A stretch of DNA of 64,000 bases from Enterococcus ureilyticus (GTDB lineage: Bacteria; Bacillota; Bacilli; Lactobacillales; Enterococcaceae), in NCBI RefSeq assembly GCF_001730315.1, contig NZ_MIKC01000012.1:124001-188000 (forward strand), written 5' to 3'. A program made the position numbers and the translations under genes. The notes under the pieces were generated by a model that was not told where the DNA came from, did no database searches, and saw nothing but the letters and a program-made list of their open reading frames with translations. Shown here in pieces: positions 7,531 to 16,621 of this stretch (positions are counted from its first letter, which is position 1; every line of letters starts with the position of its first letter).

Positions 7531-8381
7531 TGGTACGCCCTATGTATAAAATAACCAAACGCACACAGCTTTCGCAAAACGAATATGATTTTTTGATCGA
7601 AGCACCTCGAATTGCGACTAAAGCACAACCAGGACAATTTATCATTTTGAGAATTAATGATAGTGGCGAGCGCATCCCATTGACGATTGCTGAGTCTAGT
7701 GCTACAAAAGGCACGATTCGACTTGTTTTTCAGGTGATCGGTAAAACGACGGCTGAGCTTGCTCAGCTCAATGTAGGAGAGTTTATCTTGGATTTAACAG
7801 GACCACTTGGGATGCCGACGGAAATTAAAGATTATGGTACGGTATTGATCGTAGGAGGCGGTGTCGGAATCGCCGCGATTTTTCCAATCGTCAAAGGATT
7901 AAAAAATGCTGGTAATCGAGTGATTACGATTCTTGGCGCAAAAACTGCTGAATTAGTGATTCTTGCAAAAGAATGTCAAGAGTATTCCGATGAATTGATT
8001 ATTACAACAGACGATGGATCGCTAGGAATGAAAGGTCTTGTGACTGAGGCAATGGAACAAGTGATAGCTAGAGAACCAATCAATTATAGTTGGGCGATTG
8101 GACCGAGTATTATGATGAAATTTTGTACAGAGACGGCCTCCAACTATGATTTACCAATCAATGTTTCGCTGAATCCGATTATGATCGATGGAACGGGTAT
8201 GTGCGGTGGTTGTCGGGTCACGATAGATGGCAATATCAAGTTTGCTTGCGTGGATGGACCTGAATTTAAAGGAACACAAGTCAATTGGGATGAATTTATC
8301 AGCCGAATGAAGCAATACACAGATGAGGAAGACGCATGTTTGGCAGATTATCAAAAAGCGCAGGTGATCCATAATGGCTAG
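7530..8381 (+). CDS. Sulfide/dihydroorotate dehydrogenase-like FAD/NAD-binding subunit (NfnA/SudB-like)
   Basis: The 283-residue protein has a ferredoxin-reductase-type FAD barrel at the N-terminus (PGQFIILRI; RIPLTIAESS), an NAD-binding domain with VGGGVGIAAIFP near residue 110, and a C-terminal cysteine cluster (GMCGGCRV near 224 and ACVDG near 239) that holds a [2Fe-2S] cluster in this family. Together with the following gene it forms the two-subunit complex known as NfnAB or SudAB/GltA type. With flavodoxin and PFOR in the operon, a NAD(P)-flavodoxin oxidoreductase role is the best inference. The start at ATG 7530 is coupled to a short leader ORF; an in-frame ATG at 7542 is an alternative. 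It overlaps the next gene by 8 bases. Confidence 0.83.
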   Translation: MVRPMYKITKRTQLSQNEYDFLIEAPRIATKAQPGQFIILRINDSGERIPLTIAESSATKGTIRLVFQVIGKTTAELAQLNVGEFILDLTGPLGMPTEIKDYGTVLIVGGGVGIAAIFPIVKGLKNAGNRVITILGAKTAELVILAKECQEYSDELIITTDDGSLGMKGLVTEAMEQVIAREPINYSWAIGPSIMMKFCTETASNYDLPINVSLNPIMIDGTGMCGGCRVTIDGNIKFACVDGPEFKGTQVNWDEFISRMKQYTDEEDACLADYQKAQVIHNG

Positions 8382-9801
8382 AAGAAGTAGAACGAAAACA
8401 CCAATTGCTGAACAAAAACCCAAAGTTCGTAACTCAAATTTTAATGAAGTTTGTCTAGGTTACACGATCGAAGAAGGACAAGCAGAAGCAATCCGCTGTT
8501 TGCAATGTAAAGATGCTCCTTGTATCAAAAGTTGTCCTGTCATGATCGATATTCCTGGATTTATCCTAGCTATCAAAGAAGGAAATATGCAGGAAGCTGC
8601 TGAAATTTTAAGTAGTTACACGAATCTACCAGCTATTTGCGGTAGGGTATGCCCGCAAGAGAAACAATGTGAGCAAGTCTGCAAATTAGGGATGGCTAAA
8701 AATTTTGAACCTGTTGCAATAGGCAAGTTAGAGCGATTAGTCGCAGATTGGGCATTAGAAAATCAAGACTTTTCTAAATTATCTCAAAGTGATCAGCCTA
8801 AAATTGGCAGAGTTGCAGTAATTGGCTCTGGTCCTTCTGGGTTAACAGTAGCTGGTGATTTGGCTAAATTAAATTATGAAGTGATTGTCTATGAAGCATT
8901 ACATGATTCAGGTGGTGTGCTAACATACGGAATTCCAGAATTTAGATTGCCAAAACGAATCGTCAAAAAAGAAATCGAAAGTATTAAAGCCTTAGGTGTG
9001 ACAATTGAAACCAATGTTGTAGTTGGAAAAACGATCACTATGGATGAGCTCAGGTCAGAATTTGATGCCTGTTATATTTCTGTGGGTGCAGGGGCACCAA
9101 ATTTTATGGGAATTTCTGGAACTGCTTTAAATGGCGTCTATTCATCTAGTGAATACCTGACACGAATCAACTTAATGCATAGTTATGAATTTCCTAAATA
9201 TGATACGCCAATCAAACGCTCGCAACAGGTAGTGGTGATTGGTGGCGGAAATGTAGCGATGGATGCAGCCCGTTGTGCTAAACGACTAGGTGCAGAACAC
9301 GTCAGTATCGTTTACCGAAGGTCTTTAGAAGAATTACCAGCACGCATAGAAGAGTACCATCACTCTGTTGAAGAAGGCATTGAGTATCATTGGCTAACAA
9401 ATCCAATCGAATATATAGATAACGGAAATGGTGACTTGAGTGGTGTAAAATGTATCAAAATGGAACTTGGTGAATCAGACGAATCTGGTCGACGCAGCCC
9501 TGTTCCAATTAAAAATAGTGAATTTATTATCGAAGCTGACACAGTGATCGAAGCCATCGGTCAAGGGTCCAATAAAGTCTTATTATCCACTTTCCCAGAA
9601 CTTAAATTGACAAAATGGGGCTACATTGAGGCGGATCCAAAAACGGGAGAAACATCGATTCCAGGCGTCTTTGCCGGCGGAGATATCGTGACAGGTGCTG
9701 CAACAGTGATTTTAGCAATGGGTGCCGGAAAAGTCGCAGCAGTACAAATCGACAACTATGTACAAGAAAAGATGAAAACGCCTGTAACAACAAAAGTCTG
9801 A
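8374..9801 (+). CDS. NADPH-dependent oxidoreductase large subunit, glutamate synthase small-chain-like (NfnB/SudA/GltA-like)
   Basis: The 475-residue protein has an N-terminal double [4Fe-4S] region (CLQCKDAPCIKSCP from residue 39; CGRVCPQEKQCEQVC from about 89), an FAD loop IGSGPSG around residue 150 and an NADPH loop GGGNVAMDAA around residue 290. This is the GltD/NfnB fold. It is not partnered with a glutamate synthase large subunit here; its partner is the FAD/NAD-binding protein upstream (8-base overlap). The complex probably moves electrons between reduced flavodoxin and NADP+, possibly with bifurcation, but bifurcation cannot be inferred from sequence alone. Confidence 0.85.
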   Translation: MARRSRTKTPIAEQKPKVRNSNFNEVCLGYTIEEGQAEAIRCLQCKDAPCIKSCPVMIDIPGFILAIKEGNMQEAAEILSSYTNLPAICGRVCPQEKQCEQVCKLGMAKNFEPVAIGKLERLVADWALENQDFSKLSQSDQPKIGRVAVIGSGPSGLTVAGDLAKLNYEVIVYEALHDSGGVLTYGIPEFRLPKRIVKKEIESIKALGVTIETNVVVGKTITMDELRSEFDACYISVGAGAPNFMGISGTALNGVYSSSEYLTRINLMHSYEFPKYDTPIKRSQQVVVIGGGNVAMDAARCAKRLGAEHVSIVYRRSLEELPARIEEYHHSVEEGIEYHWLTNPIEYIDNGNGDLSGVKCIKMELGESDESGRRSPVPIKNSEFIIEADTVIEAIGQGSNKVLLSTFPELKLTKWGYIEADPKTGETSIPGVFAGGDIVTGAATVILAMGAGKVAAVQIDNYVQEKMKTPVTTKV

Positions 9802-9823
9802 GGAAAGATAAAAGGTGAGAAAA

Positions 9824-12800
9824 ATGAAAAAAACAAAGACAATGGACGGAAATACAGCAGCGGCCTACATTTCCTACGCTTTTACAGAAGTAGCGGCAAT
9901 CTATCCAATCACCCCTAGCTCAACAATGGCCGAATTGGTAGATGAGTGGGCGGAAACTGGACTGAAGAATATTTACGGACAGAAAGTCCAAGTAATTGAA
10001 ATGCAGTCAGAAGCAGGAGCCGCTGGCGTTGTCCATGGCTCTTTAAAAACAGGTGCTTTAACAACCACCTACACTGCCTCCCAAGGGTTGCTGTTGATGA
10101 TTCCAAATATGTATAAAATTGCTGGAGAACTTTTACCAGCAGTTTTCCACGTCGCTGCGAGAGCAATCACAACAAGCGCTTTGAGCATATTTGGCGATCA
10201 TGGCGATGTTATGGCAACTCGTCAAACTGGTTTTTGTATGTTGGCAGAATCCAGCGTACAAGAAGTGATGGATCTTTCAGCAGTTGCACACTTAGCTAGT
10301 ATTGAAGGCAGTTTACCGTTTGTCAATTTTTTTGATGGCTTCAGAACAAGTCACGAACTCCAAAAAATCGAAGTACTCGATTACACTGATTTAAAAGGAA
10401 TGCTTGATCAAAACGCTGTGGATCGTTTCAGAAAGAGAGGCATGAATCCGAATCATCCAACTGTCTCAGGAACGGCTCAAAATCCGGACATCCATTTCCA
10501 ACAAAGAGAAACGGTCAACGCCAATTACGAAGCTATGCCAAGAATCGTTCAAAAATATATGAAACAAATCAATGATATACGCGGTACTAATTATGATTTA
10601 ACCGATTATTATGGTGCCGAAGATGCAACAGAAATTATTATTTCTATGGGATCTGCATCGCCAGTTATTCAACAAACGGTGGATTATTTAAATGAACAAG
10701 GTCGAAAAGTTGGGTTGATCAACATTCATTTATACCGTCCGTTTCCAACAGAAAATCTATTAGAAAAATTACCAAAAACAGTAGAAAAAGTTGCTGTCTT
10801 AGATAGAACTAAAGAAGCCGGAGCTGATGGAGAACCATTACTTTTGGACGTCCAGAGTGCGTTATATCAACACGAGAATCGTCCAATCGTGATAGGCGGA
10901 CGTTATGGACTAGGTTCAAAAGACGTGACACCGAATCAGATCAAAGCGGTCTACGATCATTTATTATTACCTTTGGGCGAATTAAAACAACGTTTTACAA
11001 TTGGAATTGTCGATGATGTGACGTATCGTTCATTGCCGCAAGGACATGTTTTGGACTTAACGCCAAATTCAACCTTCCAAGCTAAGTTTTGGGGATTTGG
11101 CTCGGATGGAACCGTTGGTGCAAATAAACAAGCGATTAAAATTATCGGTGATAACACTGATTTATATGCCCAAGCTTATTTTAGCTACGATTCTAAAAAG
11201 TCTGGCGGCTTGACACTTTCTCATTTACGATTTGGTGAAGAACCGATCACATCAACTTATTTAGTAGAACAAGCTGATTTTATCGCCTGCCATAACGCCT
11301 CTTACATTCACAATTATGATTTGTTAAACGGACTGAAAGATGGCGGAACATTTTTATTAAATACAATTTGGGACAAAGAAAAGGTCTATCGCCTCTTACC
11401 TGCAAAACTAAAAAAATACATGGCTGAGCATGATATTCAATTTTACATTATCAATGCGGTTGAATTAGCGCGAGAAGTAGGGTTAGGTCGCAGAATCAAC
11501 ACAGTCATGTCTACTGCCTTCTTTGAAGTGACGGATATTATGACGCGTGACGAATATATGCCCCTACTAAAAGCAGAAGTCCAAAAAACGTATGGAAAGA
11601 AATCAAAAGAAATCGTAGAGAAAAATTTCCAAGCTATCGACGGAACCTTTGATTCTCTTCAAAAAATTGATGTTCCTTCTGAATGGGCAATGATCGTTAT
11701 CGAGCCAGAAAAGAAAGATACGACATTGCCTAAATATATTACCAATATTTTACAACCAATCAATCGCCAAGAAGGCAATGCGTTGACCGTTGGTGATCTA
11801 ATCGACAATGGAATGAAAACCGGAGAAATGCCCATGGGAACTGCAGCCTATGAAAAGCGGGGAATCGCCTTAGAAGTTCCTGAGTGGCAGATGGATAAAT
11901 GTACAATGTGTAACGAATGTGCTTTTGTCTGTCCTCATGCGGCTATTCGACCGTTTTTAGCAGATGAAAAAGAAATGGAAGAAGCACCAGCAGGCTTTGT
12001 AGCTAGAGAAATGCGCGGTGCTGATGGCTTGATGTATCGAATCCAAGTATCATTAGAGGATTGCACAGGTTGCGGTCTTTGCGTGCAAGCTTGTCCAGTC
12101 AAAGAAAAAGCCATTTTGATGAAGCCTTATGAAGAACAAAAAGAACAAGCAATCAACTGGGCATTTGCGATGACTTTACAACAAAAAGAAAACCCAGTCA
12201 GAAAATTATCTGTTAAAGGCTCTCAATTCAATCAACCATTGATGGAATTTTCAGGAGCATGCGAAGGATGCGGGGAAACACCTTATATCAAGCTTTTAAC
12301 GCAGTTATTTGGTGATCGCATGATGATGGCTAATGCTACAGGATGTTCTTCTATTTGGGGTGGTTCATCCCCAGTAACTCCATATACGACGAATGAATGT
12401 GGTCAAGGGCCTGCATGGAGCAATTCATTATTTGAAGATAACGCTGAATACGGTTACGGTATGTATGTAGCTAATAGAACAAAACGACAATATTTAGCAG
12501 ACCAAGTACAAGAAGCAATCGATAACGATTTAGGCTCAGATGAACTTCAAGCGCTATTGCAGGATTGGCTAGACCATTACCTAGAAGGGGATGGTACACA
12601 ACAACGCGCAACCAAACTTGCTGCGGCTTTGAGTGAAGAATGTCAAATCGATCCACGCTTAGAAAAAATCTACAAACAAAGTGACTTACTTGTAAAAACC
12701 AGCCAATGGATCGTTGGTGGTGATGGCTGGGCCTATGACATTGGTTTTAGTGGAATCGATCATGTCTTAGCTAGTGGAGCCGATGTGAATATCTTTGTTA

Positions 12801-13363
12801 TGGATAATGAAGTATACGCCAATACCGGCGGTCAAACATCCAAAGCAACACCAGCTGCGGCTATTGCTAAATTCTCTGCAGGAGGGAAACAGACTTCTAA
12901 AAAAGATTTGGGTATGATGGCAATGACATATGGCAATGTTTACGTAGCACAAATTGCTTTAGGAGCGAATTCAATGCAAACAATCAAAGCAATTGACGAA
13001 GCCGAGCGCTATCCTGGACCGTCACTGATCATTGGGTATACGCCTTGTATCAATCACGGAGTCAAAGGTGGTATGATCGAAACATTGTCATTAGCCAAAG
13101 AAGCAGTAGAGTCTGGTTATTGGCAACTGTATCGCTATAATCCACAACTTATTGAAAAAGGCAAAGATCCGATGGTGATTGACTATAAAAAAGCAGATTT
13201 TACTAAAATGCGTGATTTCCTTGAAAAACAAACACGTTTTTCTGCACTGCATACCATCAAAGATAACCAAGAAATCGTTGAAGATCTTTTAACTAAAACA
13301 AAAGATGATGCAGAAGATCGCTCAGAAAATTATGTTAAATTAGTGAGTCAGGTTAAAAAATAA
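9824..13363 (+). CDS. nifJ: Pyruvate:flavodoxin/ferredoxin oxidoreductase
   Basis: The single-chain 1179-residue enzyme has all PFOR domains. The N-terminal part carries YPITPSSTMAE, followed by the transketolase C-like domain II. Two ferredoxin-type [4Fe-4S] motifs lie around residues 691 (CTMCNECAFVCP) and 746 (CTGCGLCVQACP). The C-terminal TPP domain has GDGWAYDIG around 965 and NTGGQTSKAT, plus the proximal cluster cysteines in CEGCGETPY and CSSIWGG. It oxidises pyruvate to acetyl-CoA and CO2 while reducing flavodoxin or ferredoxin. The ATG at 9824 is preferred over a GTG at 9815, because AAAGGTGAG lies just before it. It ends the flavodoxin operon and is followed by a strong terminator. 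Confidence 0.95.
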   Translation: MKKTKTMDGNTAAAYISYAFTEVAAIYPITPSSTMAELVDEWAETGLKNIYGQKVQVIEMQSEAGAAGVVHGSLKTGALTTTYTASQGLLLMIPNMYKIAGELLPAVFHVAARAITTSALSIFGDHGDVMATRQTGFCMLAESSVQEVMDLSAVAHLASIEGSLPFVNFFDGFRTSHELQKIEVLDYTDLKGMLDQNAVDRFRKRGMNPNHPTVSGTAQNPDIHFQQRETVNANYEAMPRIVQKYMKQINDIRGTNYDLTDYYGAEDATEIIISMGSASPVIQQTVDYLNEQGRKVGLINIHLYRPFPTENLLEKLPKTVEKVAVLDRTKEAGADGEPLLLDVQSALYQHENRPIVIGGRYGLGSKDVTPNQIKAVYDHLLLPLGELKQRFTIGIVDDVTYRSLPQGHVLDLTPNSTFQAKFWGFGSDGTVGANKQAIKIIGDNTDLYAQAYFSYDSKKSGGLTLSHLRFGEEPITSTYLVEQADFIACHNASYIHNYDLLNGLKDGGTFLLNTIWDKEKVYRLLPAKLKKYMAEHDIQFYIINAVELAREVGLGRRINTVMSTAFFEVTDIMTRDEYMPLLKAEVQKTYGKKSKEIVEKNFQAIDGTFDSLQKIDVPSEWAMIVIEPEKKDTTLPKYITNILQPINRQEGNALTVGDLIDNGMKTGEMPMGTAAYEKRGIALEVPEWQMDKCTMCNECAFVCPHAAIRPFLADEKEMEEAPAGFVAREMRGADGLMYRIQVSLEDCTGCGLCVQACPVKEKAILMKPYEEQKEQAINWAFAMTLQQKENPVRKLSVKGSQFNQPLMEFSGACEGCGETPYIKLLTQLFGDRMMMANATGCSSIWGGSSPVTPYTTNECGQGPAWSNSLFEDNAEYGYGMYVANRTKRQYLADQVQEAIDNDLGSDELQALLQDWLDHYLEGDGTQQRATKLAAALSEECQIDPRLEKIYKQSDLLVKTSQWIVGGDGWAYDIGFSGIDHVLASGADVNIFVMDNEVYANTGGQTSKATPAAAIAKFSAGGKQTSKKDLGMMAMTYGNVYVAQIALGANSMQTIKAIDEAERYPGPSLIIGYTPCINHGVKGGMIETLSLAKEAVESGYWQLYRYNPQLIEKGKDPMVIDYKKADFTKMRDFLEKQTRFSALHTIKDNQEIVEDLLTKTKDDAEDRSENYVKLVSQVKK

Positions 13364-13372
13364 GAAAAAGGC

Positions 13373-13418
13373 AACTGAGATCAAACTGAAACTGAGTTTG
13401 ATCTCAGTTTTTTTTTTT
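13373..13418 (+). terminator. Rho-independent terminator of the flavodoxin-nifJ operon
   Basis: A perfect 15-bp stem (13373-13387 with 13395-13409), seven-base loop and a run of about ten T residues lie just after the nifJ stop. Confidence 0.95.
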
Positions 13419-13463
13419 GCGGAAATCATTAAAAGAAAAAGTGTTCAGAAATTTTAAAAAGCG

Positions 13464-13495
13464 TTTACAATGTGGTATCCTTACAGTGGTATAAT
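13464..13495 (+). promoter_or_regulatory. Probable promoter of the purine permease (extended -10)
   Basis: TATAAT at 13490-13495 is preceded by TGG, giving an extended -10. The nearest -35-like hexamer, TTTACA at 13464, is 20 bases away, so the extended -10 probably carries the promoter. The transcript leader of about 85 bases shows no purine riboswitch. Confidence 0.5.
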
Positions 13496-13586
13496 TTCAG
13501 TAAAAAATAATTTTATTAAAAAATTTATATATTTTCTCTCTAATCAAAACGAGCGCATTACACTTTTAAAAATAAGGAGGATTTTT

Positions 13587-14861
13587 ATGTCTAATTGGAA
13601 AAAGTTAAAAAAAGGCGATGTTAAACGAGAAATATTAGCAGGAACAACTTCATTTTTTGCCATCTCCTATATTATTATGGTAAATACAGTAATCTTAGCT
13701 GAGGCAGGGATGCCAAAAGAATTGACGATTTTTGGTACAATTTTCATTTCAATTATTGGATCGATTTTGATGGGATTTAGTGCAGATGCGCCAATTGTTT
13801 TAACCACCGGAATGGGTGTCAATTCATTCTTCACTTATACCTTAGTTTTATCATTAGGATTGACCTGGCAGCAGGCATTAGCAGTCAGTTTTTGTGCAGG
13901 GATTGTTTATTTATTCGTCGCCTTTACACGGTTGAGTAAATTATTTGCGGAAGTTGTGCCTGAAACCTTAAAGACTGGAATCACAGTGGGAATCGGATTT
14001 TTCCTTGTGCTGATTGGGTTGGAAAAAGGACACTTGATTATTGGTGGTGAACATACTTTTTTACAACTGGCTTCGTTAGATAATCCTTTGACATTATTAA
14101 CATTATTTTCATTGCTTTTGACTGTATTTCTTTTTATTAAAGGGATTCAAGGCAGTTTTTTTATTGGAATTGTGGTTGTCACTCTGATTGCAAATATTTT
14201 TGGCATGGTAACACCAACAGAACATTTTTCTTTAAGCGCATTAGGAAATTATACTCAAATCTTTGCAAAGCTAGATTTCAGCACTATTTTTTCTAAAAGC
14301 TTTTTACTCGGAGTTTTTGCCTTATCGATGATTTTGATTTTTGAGTCAATGGGATTACTTAAAGGCTTGATGCCAGAAGCAGATGAAAAAAAATATTTAC
14401 AAGCCTATCGTGTGACAGGATTTATTACCCTGCTATCCAGCATTTTGGGTACAAGCCCAACTATAGCTGCCGCTGAAAGTGCAACCGGAATTGAAGAAGG
14501 GGGAAAAACAGGGCTTACTTCGATCACTAGCGGGATTTGCTTTATTTTCGCTTTATTCGCTCTGCCGTTGCTGTCTTACATTCCAGATTCGGCATTAGCA
14601 CCAGCAATCATTATAACGGGTTTCTTGATGATCCAACAAATCAAAGCGTTGCATTTTGAGGATTTCAGTGATTATTTTCCAGCAATGCTGATGATTGTAT
14701 TGATTCCATTTACAATGAACATTTCTGATGGCATGGCCTTTGGGTTTGTAGCATATCCAGTAACAAAATTGTTTGCTAGGAAAAAAACAGAACTTCCATT
14801 ACCAATGTGGTTGATTTCGGGCTTATTTTTGACGTATTTGATTGTTAATGTATTGATTTAG
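13587..14861 (+). CDS. NCS2-family purine permease (adenine/guanine/hypoxanthine type)
   Basis: The 424-residue, highly hydrophobic protein has about 12 predicted membrane segments and the AzgA/PbuG-subfamily N-terminus (KREILAGTTSFFAISYI; VLTTGMGVNSFF; GTSPTIAAAESATGI). This subfamily of the nucleobase-cation symporters imports adenine, guanine or hypoxanthine. ATG 13587 is chosen for its AAGGAGG site; the open frame extends 39 codons upstream but through the promoter. Its position near a xanthine-dehydrogenase-like operon fits purine use, though it has its own promoter and terminator. Confidence 0.88.
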   Translation: MSNWKKLKKGDVKREILAGTTSFFAISYIIMVNTVILAEAGMPKELTIFGTIFISIIGSILMGFSADAPIVLTTGMGVNSFFTYTLVLSLGLTWQQALAVSFCAGIVYLFVAFTRLSKLFAEVVPETLKTGITVGIGFFLVLIGLEKGHLIIGGEHTFLQLASLDNPLTLLTLFSLLLTVFLFIKGIQGSFFIGIVVVTLIANIFGMVTPTEHFSLSALGNYTQIFAKLDFSTIFSKSFLLGVFALSMILIFESMGLLKGLMPEADEKKYLQAYRVTGFITLLSSILGTSPTIAAAESATGIEEGGKTGLTSITSGICFIFALFALPLLSYIPDSALAPAIIITGFLMIQQIKALHFEDFSDYFPAMLMIVLIPFTMNISDGMAFGFVAYPVTKLFARKKTELPLPMWLISGLFLTYLIVNVLI

Positions 14862-14863
14862 TA

Positions 14864-14906
14864 AAAAAATGACTCACCACAATTGAGACGTGGTGAGTCA
14901 TTTTTT
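14864..14906. terminator. Bidirectional terminator between convergent permease and trkH genes
   Basis: A 17-bp stem including flanking A/T tracts pairs 14864-14880 with 14890-14906 around a nine-base loop. With A-runs on one side and T-runs on the other it can stop transcription from both directions. It overlaps the last codon and stop of the minus-strand gene. Confidence 0.93.
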
Positions 14907-16305
14907 AGCCTATAATAATTTTTTCAGATGGATATTCATATCCTATATCTCGCGTTTCTTTTGGTACGAACAACATCAAAGTATATAACATACCGATTCG
15001 TCCGATAAACATCAATAGAGCGATCATCAATTTTCCGACAGTTGTTAAATCAGAAGTGATACCCAAAGATAAACCAGTTGTACCAAAAGCAGATGCGACT
15101 TCAACGATTATTGCGATCAGCGGGTGATCTTCAGTTGCAGTCAAAAATAAAACGGCGAAAAAGCACATTATCAACGAAAGCATAAAGACCACAATCGATT
15201 TTTTGACATCATCGTCATCAATCCGACGTCCGAATACATTGATTTTGTCCTCACTTTTCAAAAAAGCGTATAAGTACAAACCAATGATCGCAACAGTTGT
15301 TGTCCGAATCCCACCACCCACAGAACTAGGACTACAGCCAATAAACATCAATAGAGAAAAGACAATCAATGTTGTCACCTGAAAATCACCTAAATCGTTG
15401 ATCTGCAGACCAGCATTTCGTGTGGTCATCGAATAAAACATAGACGTGATCCAGCGTTGTACTTCACCCATTCCCACAAATAAATGATCTTTTTCCAATA
15501 AATAAATCAAAACCGTTCCGCCGACAAATAGAATCACGAAGGCCAAAACAGCAATTTTACTAAACAATGAGAAACGGAAAGGTAAACCTCGTTTTTTCTT
15601 CTTAAAGAATAGCCATTCACGAAATTCCATCAATACTGGAAAACCAATTCCTCCAACAAAAATCAAGAACATGATGACAATCAAAAAAAGATAGTCATTG
15701 GCAAAAGGGATGATCGAATCGCCAGTCACATCAAAGCCAGAGTTAGTCACTGCCGAAATCGATTGATAAAAACCAAAGAAAATCGCTTTTGACCAGGTTT
15801 TATAATAGCCGGAAAAATAAAAGTAAATAGAAAAAAATGTACCAAAAATCATTTGAAACCATAAAATGATTGTAAAGGTAATTCGAATCAAGCGAACGAT
15901 CCCGCTTAATTTTGGTTGATTCATATCCGTCATGATCAATTGTCGCTGTTTTAAGGAAATCCTCCGTTTGGATAAAATAATAAAGGCCGTAGAAATCATC
16001 ATGATCCCCAAACCACCGACCTGAAAGAGAACTTCTAGAAGCAACACGCCACGATCATTAAAAACAGAATTAATATCAAAGGTAGACAACCCTGTGACAC
16101 TCACGGTACTGATCGCCATAAATAGCATGTCGATAAAACCGACATGAGAGCCTGGTTCTCTAAAAAATGGTAGGCAAAACAAGATATAAGAGACGATCGT
16201 CATAATAATATAATAAGAAACAATAATTTGAATAGATGAAAAATGATTGGAAATAAAACGCCTTCCCTTGCGTTGAGCCAGCCATAAAAGCCGAAATCGA
16301 TTCAT
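14905..16305 (-). CDS. TrkH/KtrB-family potassium uptake membrane protein
   Basis: The 466-residue protein is a TrkH/KtrB-type channel-like subunit with four repeated M1-P-M2 units. Selectivity-filter-like segments are visible (STVSVTGLSTFD, AVTNSGFDVTGD, TRNAGLQ, FGTTGLSLGIT). Each contains the conserved filter glycine. It moves K+, often coupled to Na+, and needs a cytoplasmic KtrA/TrkA partner, which is not in this window. The start at 16305 is chosen because AGGAGG lies six bases upstream of MNRFRLL; a longer frame to 16365 has no ribosome site. It resembles the KtrII/NtpJ-type transporter of enterococci. Confidence 0.88.
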   Translation of the reverse strand: MNRFRLLWLAQRKGRRFISNHFSSIQIIVSYYIIMTIVSYILFCLPFFREPGSHVGFIDMLFMAISTVSVTGLSTFDINSVFNDRGVLLLEVLFQVGGLGIMMISTAFIILSKRRISLKQRQLIMTDMNQPKLSGIVRLIRITFTIILWFQMIFGTFFSIYFYFSGYYKTWSKAIFFGFYQSISAVTNSGFDVTGDSIIPFANDYLFLIVIMFLIFVGGIGFPVLMEFREWLFFKKKKRGLPFRFSLFSKIAVLAFVILFVGGTVLIYLLEKDHLFVGMGEVQRWITSMFYSMTTRNAGLQINDLGDFQVTTLIVFSLLMFIGCSPSSVGGGIRTTTVAIIGLYLYAFLKSEDKINVFGRRIDDDDVKKSIVVFMLSLIMCFFAVLFLTATEDHPLIAIIVEVASAFGTTGLSLGITSDLTTVGKLMIALLMFIGRIGMLYTLMLFVPKETRDIGYEYPSEKIIIG

Positions 16306-16520
16306 AATGGACCTCCTGAACATCGTTAAAACAAGTATAGCAGAAAATAAATGATGGGCAAACAAAGAATAAAGACTTAGAAGAAATAAGAAATTGATTA
16401 AAAAAAATCAGAATATAACACAAATTCACCAGAACATGCTATTTTTATTGTGAGAGAAGTAACATTCATATGTTTATTCTTTTTAAAAAGGAGCAAAATC
16501 AATTTTTTTGTTTGTTAATT

Positions 16521-16564
16521 AAGCTTTTTTGTAATGTGAATACAATCACATTACAAAAAAGCTT
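16521..16564. promoter_or_regulatory. 19-bp perfect inverted repeat with CRP/FNR-family site, upstream of the fumarate reductase-like gene
   Basis: Bases 16521-16539 and 16546-16564 are exact inverted copies around a six-base loop. The centre reads TGTGA-N6-TCACA (16535-16550), the consensus for CRP/FNR-family regulators. The arms end in AAGCTT and have no T-run outside, so a terminator is unlikely. It lies about 60 bases before the ATG of a reductase probably used in anaerobic respiration, where an FNR/ArcR-like activator would make sense. Which regulator binds is not known. The rest of the 16306-16621 gap is AT-rich without other recognised signals. Confidence 0.6.
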
Positions 16565-16621
16565 ATCAAAAAATTGAGTAATCAAGGTTGACTGGTCAAA
16601 AATTACTGAGGTGGGGAAAAA

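Noticed and set aside
7530-9801. Glutamate synthase small subunit operon
   Set aside because: There is no glutamate synthase large subunit; the pair and neighbours fit an Nfn/Sud-like complex.
13419-13586. Possible purine riboswitch before the purine permease
   Set aside because: No conserved purine aptamer sequence or three-way junction could be found; only an extended -10 promoter is seen.
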